A stretch of 64,000 nucleotides of DNA from Longimicrobium sp. Lineage in GTDB: Bacteria; Gemmatimonadota; Gemmatimonadetes; Longimicrobiales; Longimicrobiaceae. A program made the translations under genes and the position numbers. The notes beneath the pieces are model-generated. The model was not told the origin of the DNA. It worked only from the letters and a program-made list of their open reading frames with translations, and searched no databases. The first letter of the stretch is position 1. The number at the start of each line of letters is the position of its first letter. The stretch is taken from positions 1 to 64,000 of the forward strand of contig NZ_DASVSF010000089.1 in the NCBI RefSeq assembly GCF_036388275.1, read 5' to 3'. This document shows positions 56,298 through 64,000 of this stretch, in pieces.

Positions 56298-57236
56298 TCA
56301 GGGGAAGGTGATCTTTCCTCCCATGCAGGCCTCTTCGCTGGTCAAGATCGGCAGCTTTTCGGTGGAACGCGAGGTCTGATCGCTGGCGGCTTGGCGTTTC
56401 ACAGCTATGGGCGCGGGTAGCTTCTTGCCGGGGAATTCCAATGTGGATTTCCCTTTAGTGCGGAGCAGTCGGTACAGCCACTTGAAGTCGTCGTCGACAT
56501 CCGGCACGTCTGGCCGGGCAATGTTGTTCCAGCCGAGGGGGTTGTCGCAGCAAAGGTTGCCCATCACGACAGTCACTTCCTCTCCGGCGGCGAACGGCCC
56601 CAGGTCGAATTCGGCCTCAATGTTTGAACCATCGAAGTCGGTGATCCTGATGGTCAGACAGTCCTCGTCGATGTGGCGGATCCAACATATGTCCGAACCG
56701 AAATCACCCTGGTACTCATTGCCGTTCGTATTCAGGATGGGTGGAATCACCCACTTCCGTCGGGGGCTGGACTCGAAGCGGCCGCCACGCAGCTTGGCCC
56801 GCATGAGCAGCGCGGGAGGGGGGGCGGCTTCCAGAACGTTGTCCAGGAGTTCCACCGCGAACTTCTGGCCCTTGGGAGCGATGCGGGCGAAGTCCGGGTA
56901 CGCCAGTTCCGGAAGGTCGTGGATGGGCTCGGCCTCCACGCCAGCGAACTCCACGACCTGCCGATCGAAGCGATGAACGAGTTCGTACTTCGGATCGTCC
57001 TTCCCCGTCCTGCGTGGGAATCGCCGATCCAGTTGGGCCAAGTCTAGGCGGAGGAAGCCGATATGAGGTTGCGCGTCATCCTCGTCCAGGTGCTTGGGTG
57101 GACTCGGGTGTTTGGATGCCCGAGCGTCAGGCATCAGGACAGTAACTTCCTGGGTAACCGCGGGCGTGACGGTTGAATCCGTGTGTACGACGAACAGGCA
57201 AGGCCCCGCGAACTCGACGCGAAGTTCGAACGCCAT
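56298..57236 (-). CDS. Hypothetical partner of the TPR-CHAT protein
   Basis: A 312-residue soluble protein starting at ATG 57236 after a good GAAGGGAG ribosome site; an upstream in-frame TTG is less likely. It reads as beta-rich (MAFELRVEFAGPCLFVVHTD; CLTIRITDFDGSNIEAEFDLG; EVTVVMGNLCCDNPLGWNNIARPDVPDVDDDFKWLYRLL). Two adjacent cysteines at LCCDN and the WNNIARPD block look conserved. No family recognised. It lies 32 bp downstream of the TPR-CHAT gene on the same strand, so it is likely its operon partner, a candidate substrate or effector. Confidence 0.75.
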   Translation of the reverse strand: MAFELRVEFAGPCLFVVHTDSTVTPAVTQEVTVLMPDARASKHPSPPKHLDEDDAQPHIGFLRLDLAQLDRRFPRRTGKDDPKYELVHRFDRQVVEFAGVEAEPIHDLPELAYPDFARIAPKGQKFAVELLDNVLEAAPPPALLMRAKLRGGRFESSPRRKWVIPPILNTNGNEYQGDFGSDICWIRHIDEDCLTIRITDFDGSNIEAEFDLGPFAAGEEVTVVMGNLCCDNPLGWNNIARPDVPDVDDDFKWLYRLLRTKGKSTLEFPGKKLPAPIAVKRQAASDQTSRSTEKLPILTSEEACMGGKITFP

Positions 57237-57268
57237 CGTGGCTCCCTTCAATGGAGGTTTTCCTACGA

Positions 57269-60200
57269 CTACGGACCGGTGTATACGAAGGCCGCCCAGG
57301 CTCGCGGGACCCGCAACTCGGGCCGCGTGGACCGCAGTCCCTCAAGTTGCGCCAAGCGGAGGGCCTCCGGTGCGGGCGTCCCTGCGGCGAGCAGACGATG
57401 GAAGCGAACGACCAACTCCACGCTGGCCCCGTCGTCCACGTCCCAGAGCGTGCTGACCGTTGCAGGTGCCCCCGCGCGGAGGAAGCTGAAGGCCAGCCCG
57501 GCGACTGCACCCGTGCGGCTCGCCCGCGGGCTTAGCGAGCTGCAGGCCGACAGCACGACGACCTGTATGTTAGAGAGACGCATCCGGCCGATTTCCCACG
57601 CGCGCAGGGTTCCGGGGCGTCCCGGCTGGTCGGGGGCGAGGGCAAGGTACGACTGTTCGGGCTGCTCCGGGTTGAAGACGGCGTGGCCGGCAAAGTGGAA
57701 GACGCCGGACGCGGGCAGCCCGTCCAGCACCCTCGCCCGCCGAGCGTGGCCGCGGCTGAGGAGCACGCTTTCCGGATAGAGCCCGGCGACGATCTGCGCT
57801 TCGCGGGCCGCGCTCGGCAGCGTGGGCAGGGCACCGGTTTCCAGATCGTCTTCGAGGCTGGGATTCCCGATGACCAGAGCTCGCCGGCGGCCGACCGTGC
57901 CGGAACGCCGGGCCGAAGCCGCGAGGTAGAAGCCGGCACTGGGGACGGTGCGGATCGCATACCGTTCCACCAGGTAGCGCGCATCGGCAGGGTCCACGAG
58001 CGCGGCGAAGGCCAGCCGGTTCAACTCCCTGTCGGGAACCACGGTAAGCTGGCGAATCCCCTCCAACTCGCGCGCGAACGGCCGGATGAGCAACTCGAAA
58101 AGGCGTGTGCGCGCATCTCCGGCGGGGGATGCGGCACCGGCGTCTCGCAGGAACGCATCCACCAGGGCCGCGACGGAGTCCCGCGAAACCGCGACAGCGT
58201 AGTGCCTCGTCTCGCGCCAGGTCGCCGTCCAGATGACGAGCCGATCCCGCAGCAACGCGTACTCCACGAAAAGCATGTCATCCGGAAGTGACGCCGCCAC
58301 CCGCGCCAAGCTGGTCGCAGCCCGTTCCGCGCCCGGCGAACCGGCGCCGCGCCCGCCTCTAGGCCAAGCCTGGACTCGTCCGTGCTCCAGGACATCGAAC
58401 GCCGCTTCCGCCCGATGTTCTTCCAGCTCGAGCTCGATGACGGCGTCGAACACGTTCTCGACCGTCTCGTAGAACGTTGTTCGGGATTCCGTTCCCCGGA
58501 ACGAGGCCTGCTGCCTGTCGATGTAGTCGATGGCCCGGTGCAGCCACTGGCGCGCCTGCTCCCGGCCGCCCGTAGACCTCGCGGCCGTGGCTGCCTCGTA
58601 CAGCGCGGTCGGCAGCAGAAGGTCTGTCTCGAAGCCGGCGTAGGTATCCACGGCACCGGCCAGGATCGGCAGCGCCGCCCGAGCGTCCCTTTGCCGTATC
58701 AGCTGGCCCAGCGTCAGGACGACGCGGGCGCGCACCCGGTCTCCCCCGCGATCCCCGGGGATGGAGTCGGCCCACCGTAGCGCTTCGTTCAGCACCGCAT
58801 CCGCGGCTTGACGCCGGCCGGTCGCCATCAGGTCGCGGGCACGGGAGCAGAGGGCCAGGGCCAGGGTCGTGGGCTTTGCGATGCCTCGGGCCACCCCCAC
58901 CAGCTCGTCGGTGAAGCCGAGCGCCGCATGGCTGAGCCCCGCATCGCGTGAGAACGACGCCACGATTGCGAGATGATTGTTCAAGAACCCGGAGCGACGG
59001 AATGGGGTGAGAATCCGTAGCGCACGATAGGCTTCGGCGCTGGCTTCCTCCTCCCGCCCGGCCAGCGCGAATGCTTCGGCCAGGAGCACGGCCACCGCGC
59101 CCTCGTTCTCGGTTTCGCCCGCCTTCGCGATCGAGGGTTTCGCCTCGTGATAACGATGGATCGCCTCGTCGTAGTTGCCGCGCCGCAGTTGGCTGAGGCC
59201 AAGAGCCCACACGGCTTTCCCCCCGAGTGCCGGCTCGTCGGGTCCTGCCTCCGAAACGAGGCGCGCGAAGATCCGGTCCCCCATCTCGTACTCGTTCTCG
59301 CTCACCTCCGAAGCGGCACGGTAGAACGCCGCCCAGCGCGCTGCGGGCGTGTTGGCGTCCCGCAGGAGCCGTTCGGACCGCCGTAGTGCGTCCAGGGCGC
59401 GGCGAAACCGCCGTGCCTCGTAAAGCTGCCGGCCCTCCTCCAGTGCGACGTGCCCCCGGGCCAGTGCGTGGAGGCGAGTGGAATCTCCAGCGGCGTCGTC
59501 GATCACCCCGACCGCTAGCGCAACGCTTCCGTCCAGTTCCATGGACCGCGCCGCGCCCCCAATCTCACGCGCCACCGTGAGGAGAGCGGCCGCACGTGCC
59601 TGGTCGTCGTCGATGATCGCGGTTCCCCAGGCCCCGAGGAGCGGAAAACCGAACTCGCGCGCGGCCTGGGGAGACTGTCGGACCCGCGCGGCGATCCTGG
59701 TCCGGGTCACGGAATCGATGCGTGAGGGCGGGGAGCGGAGGTACGATGTCCACGACACCGCGTCGGCCACCTGCCCGATCGCGCCTGCGTAGGCCTCGGC
59801 CTCCGCTCGCCAATGGGGATCCCTCTCGGCGGCCAGGTACTGTCTCCAGGCACGCTCGGCACTGTCTACCAGGTAAAGGCGCTGGAGAATGAGTGCCTGA
59901 TTGAAAAGAATGGCCGGGTGCGTGGAATCGCGTTCGAACGCGCGGCCGATCGCATCCAGCGCCCGGAGCATGGGCATGAGCTGCTGGTCACGCTCGCCAA
60001 GCTCCAGGTACGCCACGGCAAGGTCGTTGAGGACGGCAACATCATCGGGTGCCGCGCGCCGGGCGCGCTCCAGTGACTCCACCGCGCGGTCCACCGCCGA
60101 CGGAGTGATGTCCGCCCAGCGAAGGTCGAGAAGCGCCCCGGCGCGGATGGCCGCCGGGGAGGAGGCAGAGCGGAGCTGGCGCGTGGCGCGTCCCGCCGCG

Positions 60201-60511
60201 TCGATGCGCACGAAACGCCGCGTGCCCGGCCGCGGCGGCCCGCTGCACTTCATGTCGGGCACCAGCGCGGCAGTATCCGCCGTGATGCAGGGTTGCCACG
60301 CATCCTGGCTGGCCAGCCGTCCACTTGTAAAACGCTCGCGGAGCAGCGTGTTCGTCAGGCGATCGCTCGCCGTCGCGTCGTCCGCGGCGGCGCTGAACCA
60401 GGAAAACGCCGCGACCAGTGCGGCCCCGAGCAGGCCGCAGCGCCACGAGGGCAGGGTTTCACGCAACACCCGTGGAGAGGACACGCGCTTCGGGTCGGTC
60501 GGAGGCGGCAA
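57269..60511 (-). CDS. TPR-CHAT protein
   Basis: A 1080-residue protein, TTG start (a GTG at residue 10 is an alternative). An N-terminal hydrophobic segment (CGLLGAALVAAFSWFSAAA, about 25-43) suggests export or membrane anchoring. Residues about 140-700 hold TPR-like helical repeats (DVAVLNDLAVAYLELGERDQ; GNYDEAIHRYHEAKPSIAKA). The C-terminal CHAT domain (about 770-1075) has His943 in FHFAGHAVF and Cys990 in VVLSACSSLSP, the catalytic pair. CHAT proteases are caspase relatives. Here the TPR array would be the sensor. Followed by a partner gene in the same unit. Confidence 0.88.
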   Translation of the reverse strand: MPPPTDPKRVSSPRVLRETLPSWRCGLLGAALVAAFSWFSAAADDATASDRLTNTLLRERFTSGRLASQDAWQPCITADTAALVPDMKCSGPPRPGTRRFVRIDAAGRATRQLRSASSPAAIRAGALLDLRWADITPSAVDRAVESLERARRAAPDDVAVLNDLAVAYLELGERDQQLMPMLRALDAIGRAFERDSTHPAILFNQALILQRLYLVDSAERAWRQYLAAERDPHWRAEAEAYAGAIGQVADAVSWTSYLRSPPSRIDSVTRTRIAARVRQSPQAAREFGFPLLGAWGTAIIDDDQARAAALLTVAREIGGAARSMELDGSVALAVGVIDDAAGDSTRLHALARGHVALEEGRQLYEARRFRRALDALRRSERLLRDANTPAARWAAFYRAASEVSENEYEMGDRIFARLVSEAGPDEPALGGKAVWALGLSQLRRGNYDEAIHRYHEAKPSIAKAGETENEGAVAVLLAEAFALAGREEEASAEAYRALRILTPFRRSGFLNNHLAIVASFSRDAGLSHAALGFTDELVGVARGIAKPTTLALALCSRARDLMATGRRQAADAVLNEALRWADSIPGDRGGDRVRARVVLTLGQLIRQRDARAALPILAGAVDTYAGFETDLLLPTALYEAATAARSTGGREQARQWLHRAIDYIDRQQASFRGTESRTTFYETVENVFDAVIELELEEHRAEAAFDVLEHGRVQAWPRGGRGAGSPGAERAATSLARVAASLPDDMLFVEYALLRDRLVIWTATWRETRHYAVAVSRDSVAALVDAFLRDAGAASPAGDARTRLFELLIRPFARELEGIRQLTVVPDRELNRLAFAALVDPADARYLVERYAIRTVPSAGFYLAASARRSGTVGRRRALVIGNPSLEDDLETGALPTLPSAAREAQIVAGLYPESVLLSRGHARRARVLDGLPASGVFHFAGHAVFNPEQPEQSYLALAPDQPGRPGTLRAWEIGRMRLSNIQVVVLSACSSLSPRASRTGAVAGLAFSFLRAGAPATVSTLWDVDDGASVELVVRFHRLLAAGTPAPEALRLAQLEGLRSTRPELRVPRAWAAFVYTGP

Positions 60512-60992
60512 GCGTTGAGGCTGGAAAGATTGTGGGCGTCGAACGCATCTTCAGCCCGTACGTGCCGGCTGGCGAGGGCAGGTGGCTCGATCCGGACGCT
60601 TGCCGACGTCGATGTGCAGCGCACCCGTCGCGAGCCCAAGCCGTTCCGGGACGTGCGCCTGGTGATCTGCTCGGGACGTGTTCGGAAGGGGCGGGCGAGG
60701 TGAGGCTTGTGACGTTCCCCCCGCACGAGTCCCAATGTCGCCGTGGGCGGAGCGAGATGCAACGATCATCGCGCGCCCAAGCGGAGCGGGGCGGGGGAGC
60801 AATCCTGACCCGCATTGTCGTTCGCCCGCGAAACATGCTTTTTCTCCAAGTCACCGTAACTTGTGTCAGATTAAGTATTTATCGGCATCGCGTTTGCATC
60901 CGCGCCCCGGACCAAGCTCTCTGGGTGAGAGCGCCCGGGCGGCAGATCCGCCGGCCGGGCCCGGAGACAAGTTCTGCCCGCAGGAGGCAACC
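60512..60992. other. Gene-free region upstream of the transglycosylase-like gene
   Basis: 481 bp between divergent genes with no convincing gene, repeat family or RNA. An AT-rich patch lies around 60860-60895 and a GGGAGA-rich segment leads into the AGGAGG ribosome site of the next gene. Confidence 0.5.
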
Positions 60993-62612
60993 ATGCGCCG
61001 TCGTATCCTCCTTCCCCTGGCCCTTGGGGCCGCCCTGCTCTCCGCCTGTACCGACGATGCGGGACCCCTGGAGCCCGGGTCCGCGCCGATCGCGCCGGGC
61101 ACCGGCCCGCGCTTCTCCGGCAGCGTGGCGACCGATCCGCAGGCCCGGCTGTACGCAAATGGCGACTACTGGCTGGGCTGGGCTCCCCGCCGGGCATTCA
61201 CCACGCTGAACCCGCTCAACAACGACAGCGTCTACCTGCGAATCGCCGACTCCAAGTGGCCGCTCTACAACGCGTTCTACGACGGGGCGGTGGATGATTC
61301 GCTGCAGGCATGGGCCCAGGACAGCCGGCTGAACCTGAACCCGAATTTCGTGGCTGCCATCCTGGCCATCGAGAGCGGCTTCGACCCGCACGTGTACGAG
61401 GGTGGCGTCGGCACCTACGGCTACGCGCAGATGGGGCCCGATTCCGACGACGAGCTGCTCCAGCAGATTCGCTACCACTCCGCGTTCACGTGGATGCACA
61501 GCCAGGTGGACAGCACGGTGTACGTGCGCGGAAACATGGGGAATAAGGACTCGGTCAGCCTCTCGGGATCGTACCTCGCGGATCCCATGAAGACCACGCG
61601 GGCACTCGTCTACCACCTCAAGCAGCTCGAGAACATCTGGCTGGGCACGCACAAGGTCAACGGCTCTACGCGGTCGTGGCTACGCGACGACAGGCACATC
61701 GCGCTCAAGGCGGAGTTCAGCGGCTACTTGTCGTACGCGGAACTGGCCGCGCACGTCTACGGCCGACCCCCGAACGCGACCGAGCTGTTCGACATCATCG
61801 CCGCGAGCTTCAATCGCGGCTACCCGTGGGTAGACTCGATGATGGTGATGCACGGGAGCGGGTGGGTGGAGCACGTGCGAAACTCCACCGTCGGGGGCGC
61901 GTGCCTGACTCCCGCCGGGCAGCGCGACGACGCGGCCCGCGTGCGCGAGGCGGGCTGCTACCTGGACCGGGCGCGGCACTACACCATCCTCTTTCAGAAC
62001 GCCGCCACGTCGGTGAGCACCGGGCACGAGGTCGTAGACGACTTCGATTCCGGGGCGCTGGACCGCTGGTTCACGTACCAGGGCCCGGGATCCACGGTAA
62101 CGCGCACCGTGCCGCCGGGCAGCGAGGCGCATCGAGGCACGGCCGTTGACGAAGGATCGGGGTTGCGCGTGGACTACTCCGTCGCGTCCGGGAGCTGGGG
62201 CGGCGTGGGCCGCTGGTACTCCGCGCCGCAGAACTGGAAGACGCGCACGGGCATCGGCAACACCGAGGGGATCGGCTTCTGGTACTACGGCAACGGGCGT
62301 GACTTGAACGCCGGGGCCGGCGTGGTGGTTTCCGTCGAGCTGCAGGACAACCGGAGCGCCGACCCTGCGCTGCAGGGGGTGGACACGGCCGAGCGGTGGG
62401 TGTTCAGCTTCCGCGACAACTTCATCGGGTGGCGCTACATCGACGTTCCGTGGACGGCGTTCTCGCGCGGCAGCTGGCAGCCGCACGCGTCCACCCCGAA
62501 CGACGGGCTGACACTTACACAAGTGTGGGGGATCGTCTTCGCGCCGCAGACCAGCGCCAAGTGGTTCCGGTTGGACCAGTTCCGCCTGGTGCAGGACCGC
62601 CCGTGGACCTGA
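60993..62612 (+). CDS. Lytic transglycosylase-like lipoprotein with carbohydrate-binding tail
   Basis: A 539-residue lipoprotein; MRRRILLPLALGAALLSAC, with a strong AGGAGG site. Residues about 108-360 resemble the SLT/lysozyme-like fold: FVAAILAIESGFDPHVYEGG with the catalytic-type Glu127, GTYGYAQMGPDSDDE, and ASFNRGYPWVDSMMV. Residues about 375-539 form a CBM11-like beta-sandwich (VVDDFDSGALDRWFTYQGPG ... KWFRLDQFRLVQ). It probably cleaves peptidoglycan or another glycan at the envelope. No neighbour gene indicates a pathway. Confidence 0.85.
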   Translation: MRRRILLPLALGAALLSACTDDAGPLEPGSAPIAPGTGPRFSGSVATDPQARLYANGDYWLGWAPRRAFTTLNPLNNDSVYLRIADSKWPLYNAFYDGAVDDSLQAWAQDSRLNLNPNFVAAILAIESGFDPHVYEGGVGTYGYAQMGPDSDDELLQQIRYHSAFTWMHSQVDSTVYVRGNMGNKDSVSLSGSYLADPMKTTRALVYHLKQLENIWLGTHKVNGSTRSWLRDDRHIALKAEFSGYLSYAELAAHVYGRPPNATELFDIIAASFNRGYPWVDSMMVMHGSGWVEHVRNSTVGGACLTPAGQRDDAARVREAGCYLDRARHYTILFQNAATSVSTGHEVVDDFDSGALDRWFTYQGPGSTVTRTVPPGSEAHRGTAVDEGSGLRVDYSVASGSWGGVGRWYSAPQNWKTRTGIGNTEGIGFWYYGNGRDLNAGAGVVVSVELQDNRSADPALQGVDTAERWVFSFRDNFIGWRYIDVPWTAFSRGSWQPHASTPNDGLTLTQVWGIVFAPQTSAKWFRLDQFRLVQDRPWT

Positions 62613-62755
62613 TCGGCTGAGGCCGGCACGCCCGGATCGCGGGTGGCTGGCGCGCCGCGCGCCGGGCGATTACAATCAAGGTGCCCCGAACCCGCACCGC
62701 GGGATCGGGGTACCAGTTCCGTCCCGCCGCCGCCCGTTTGGGCGCGGGGGATGGA

Positions 62756-62782
62756 GGATCCGCGGCAAACGTCCGCGGATCC
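62756..62782 (+). terminator. Terminator-like hairpin
   Basis: A 10-bp stem GGATCCGCGG/CCGCGGATCC with a 7-nt loop between the transglycosylase-like gene and the next small gene. Confidence 0.5.
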
Positions 62783-62823
62783 GCTGCGGTCCACGACAGC
62801 CGGGACAATCCCGGGCTGCAGAA

Positions 62824-63162
62824 ATGACCGCCGGCGGGGCGCCGACCACCAAGTCGCGCCGCGGACCGCGCGCCGGCAGCACAACCCGAACGATGGACGA
62901 CCGAGAACGCCTGCAGTGGCTCGTGGCCCAGGCCCGGCGCGGAAAGAGCACCTCCCGCGCGAACCTGTGGTCGATCACCTTCCTTCACGCCTCTCCCCTT
63001 CTCGCGGCATGCCTCCTGGCGCTGCTGCTGGGGCGCCCCGAAGTCGCGGCCGCCACGCTTGGGCTGGTGCTGCTTACCCTGGGGCTGGTTCGCACCGCGG
63101 TGCGGCCACGGCGCGTGATCATGGCTCCCGCCCGGCACCGGGCGGTGCGCTACGGGAGGTGA
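62824..63162 (+). CDS. Small membrane protein (hypothetical)
   Basis: A 112-residue protein from ATG 62824 (ATG 62893, MDDRERLQWLVAQ, is an equally good start and gives 89 residues). Two hydrophobic helices (FLHASPLLAACLLALLLG and AAATLGLVLLTLGLVRTAV) are flanked by basic segments, with a basic tail. No family recognised. It shares direction with both neighbours; its coding nature rests mainly on length and hydrophobicity pattern. Confidence 0.5.
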   Translation: MTAGGAPTTKSRRGPRAGSTTRTMDDRERLQWLVAQARRGKSTSRANLWSITFLHASPLLAACLLALLLGRPEVAAATLGLVLLTLGLVRTAVRPRRVIMAPARHRAVRYGR

Positions 63163-63356
63163 GACGCAGCCACTGACAGGTCCCGGCGAATGATTCCGGG
63201 GACCGCCGGAACGGCTGGTCGATGCAGATAGACGGGTGGCCCTTCGATCGAGGGGCTGCCCGTTTCGATTTCCGTCCTGGACGTTTGACTCGCCTCGGCT
63301 CGCCGGGTAGAATCGTCGGCGTTTCCGGCATCCATGGTCCCGAGCCCGCGCAGCGA

Positions 63357-63797
63357 ATGCCGCCCAGCCCGCAGTGGTGCACCGTGGAGTTCCGCGCACG
63401 GTACTCCGAGACGGACCAGATGGGGATCATCTACCACCCCAATTACCTTACCTGGTGTGAGATGGGGCGTACGGAGCTCATCCGGCAGCTGTGGAAGCCG
63501 TACTCGCAGGTGGAGCGCGACGGCGTGCTGCTGGCCGTCACCGACGCCACCCTGCGCTACCATGCGTCGGCCCGCTACGAGGACCTGGTGCGGGTGACGA
63601 CGACGCTGGAACAGGTCCGCTCCCGCGCCGTCTCCTTCACCTACCTGGTGGAGCGGGTGGAGGACGACGGCACCACCACGCGCCTGTGCACCGCGCGTAC
63701 GGGGCTGACGGCCATCGACCGCGCCGGCGCGCCGCGCAAGCTGCCGGCAGACCTGCTCGACGCCTTCCGCCGCGCCGCGGCCCCGGAGCCCGTATGA
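63357..63797 (+). CDS. Acyl-CoA thioesterase (4HBT/YbgC family)
   Basis: A 146-residue hotdog-fold thioesterase. The family signature is RARYSETDQMGIIYHPNYLTWCEMGRTEL, with the catalytic aspartate region TDQMG and HPNY, followed by VTDATLRYHASARYEDLVRV and SFTYLVERVEDDGT. Such proteins hydrolyse short-chain or aromatic acyl-CoAs and, as YbgC, associate with the Tol-Pal system, but no tol or pal gene is here. ATG 63357 begins the conserved strand. The stop overlaps the next start (ATGA). Confidence 0.93.
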   Translation: MPPSPQWCTVEFRARYSETDQMGIIYHPNYLTWCEMGRTELIRQLWKPYSQVERDGVLLAVTDATLRYHASARYEDLVRVTTTLEQVRSRAVSFTYLVERVEDDGTTTRLCTARTGLTAIDRAGAPRKLPADLLDAFRRAAAPEPV

Positions 63798-64000
63798 AAA
63801 TCGTTTACGCTCTCGCCTTGGCCGCCGCTCCGCTCGCCGCCTGTGCACCCGCGGCCGGCAGAGGCACGTCCCAGCCCACGCCCTCCGCCGTCGCCCCGCT
63901 GCTGCGGCTGGAAGACCGCCGCGAATACGATCCGGCCGTCTTCCAGGCGGCGCTGGCGAGCCCCTCCGCGCCGCTGCGGCGCCGCGCCGCGCTGGCGGCC
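63794..64000 (+). CDS. Lipoprotein, cut by the window end (possible HEAT-repeat/peptidyl-prolyl isomerase type)
   Basis: The first 69 codons: MKIVYALALAAAPLAAC gives a clear lipobox, then a Pro/Thr-rich linker and LEDRREYDPAVFQAALAS, continuing into SAPLRRRAALAA. That pattern resembles the start of HEAT-repeat arrays, and in related bacteria such lipoproteins end in a peptidyl-prolyl isomerase domain; the end is not visible here, so this is inference. Translationally coupled to the thioesterase. Confidence 0.7.
   Translation, partial: MKIVYALALAAAPLAACAPAAGRGTSQPTPSAVAPLLRLEDRREYDPAVFQAALASPSAPLRRRAALAA

Overview
The window is a very GC-rich bacterial chromosome segment, with about 53 protein-coding genes, one tRNA gene and many dispersed intergenic repeats. 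Gene content (HrpB-type helicase, several TPR/CHAT and BamA-like proteins, many lipoproteins with an LxxC lipobox, DUF1648 and DUF3667 proteins, frequent GTG/TTG starts) and the repeats built on TGTCATCCTGA...GAAGGATCT suggest a member of the Gemmatimonadota, probably Longimicrobium-like. That placement is inferred from style, since the window has no rRNA or other phylogenetic marker.

Left part (1-14.8 kb): housekeeping genes. These are a lipoprotein, methylmalonyl-CoA epimerase, thioredoxin, RsmI, two small membrane proteins, a helicase that fuses an intact JAMM/RadC-like metalloprotease motif to a DinG/XPD helicase, a fumarylacetoacetase-family hydrolase overlapping lspA, a PLP aminotransferase, a TonB-topology protein, a BON-domain protein and upp. 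The gaps hold hairpin repeats.

14.8-18.76 kb: a tRNA gene with a CAU anticodon, followed by a strong hairpin. A damaged copy of the tRNA 3' end plus the same hairpin recurs at 18.68-18.75 kb. Between the copies are three secreted or lipoprotein genes, including a trimeric fibre-like protein with a peptidase S74 chaperone domain. The layout resembles an integration at a tRNA 3' end, with no recombinase left.

18.76-36.2 kb: an ABC transporter pair (ADOP/MacB-like), an alpha/beta hydrolase, two-part amidohydrolase, NTF2-like lipoprotein, RibD-like reductase, a thioredoxin-reductase-like flavoprotein lacking redox cysteines, a Cys/Pro-rich lipoprotein, HrpB, a PAPS sulfotransferase, and a BamA-like barrel with a kinase-like N-terminal part.

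36.2-46.2 kb: tandemly duplicated DUF1648 genes carrying a remnant of the neighbouring amidohydrolase tail, a CHAT-family protease-like protein paired with a small membrane-hairpin protein, a DUF3667 protein, a GGDEF/EAL protein, and a 43-residue membrane peptide.

46.7-50.3 kb: three genes overlapping by 4 bp each: an OLD-like ABC ATPase, a Toprim-like DUF4276 protein and a TerB plus CbxX-type AAA protein. This looks like an accessory, possibly anti-phage, operon.

50.3-64 kb: ADP-forming acyl-CoA synthetase, a PCYCGC-like exported protein, an ArsR-methyltransferase fusion next to ahcY (SAM cycle), a TPR-CHAT protein with its downstream partner, an exported transglycosylase-like lipoprotein with a carbohydrate-binding tail, a thioesterase, and the start of a lipoprotein cut by the window edge.

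The best candidates for undescribed systems are the CHAT/membrane-hairpin pair (39.4-42.1 kb), the three-gene OLD/Toprim/TerB-AAA operon (46.8-50.3 kb), the TPR-CHAT pair (56.3-60.5 kb) and the JAMM-helicase fusion (5.1-7.7 kb).
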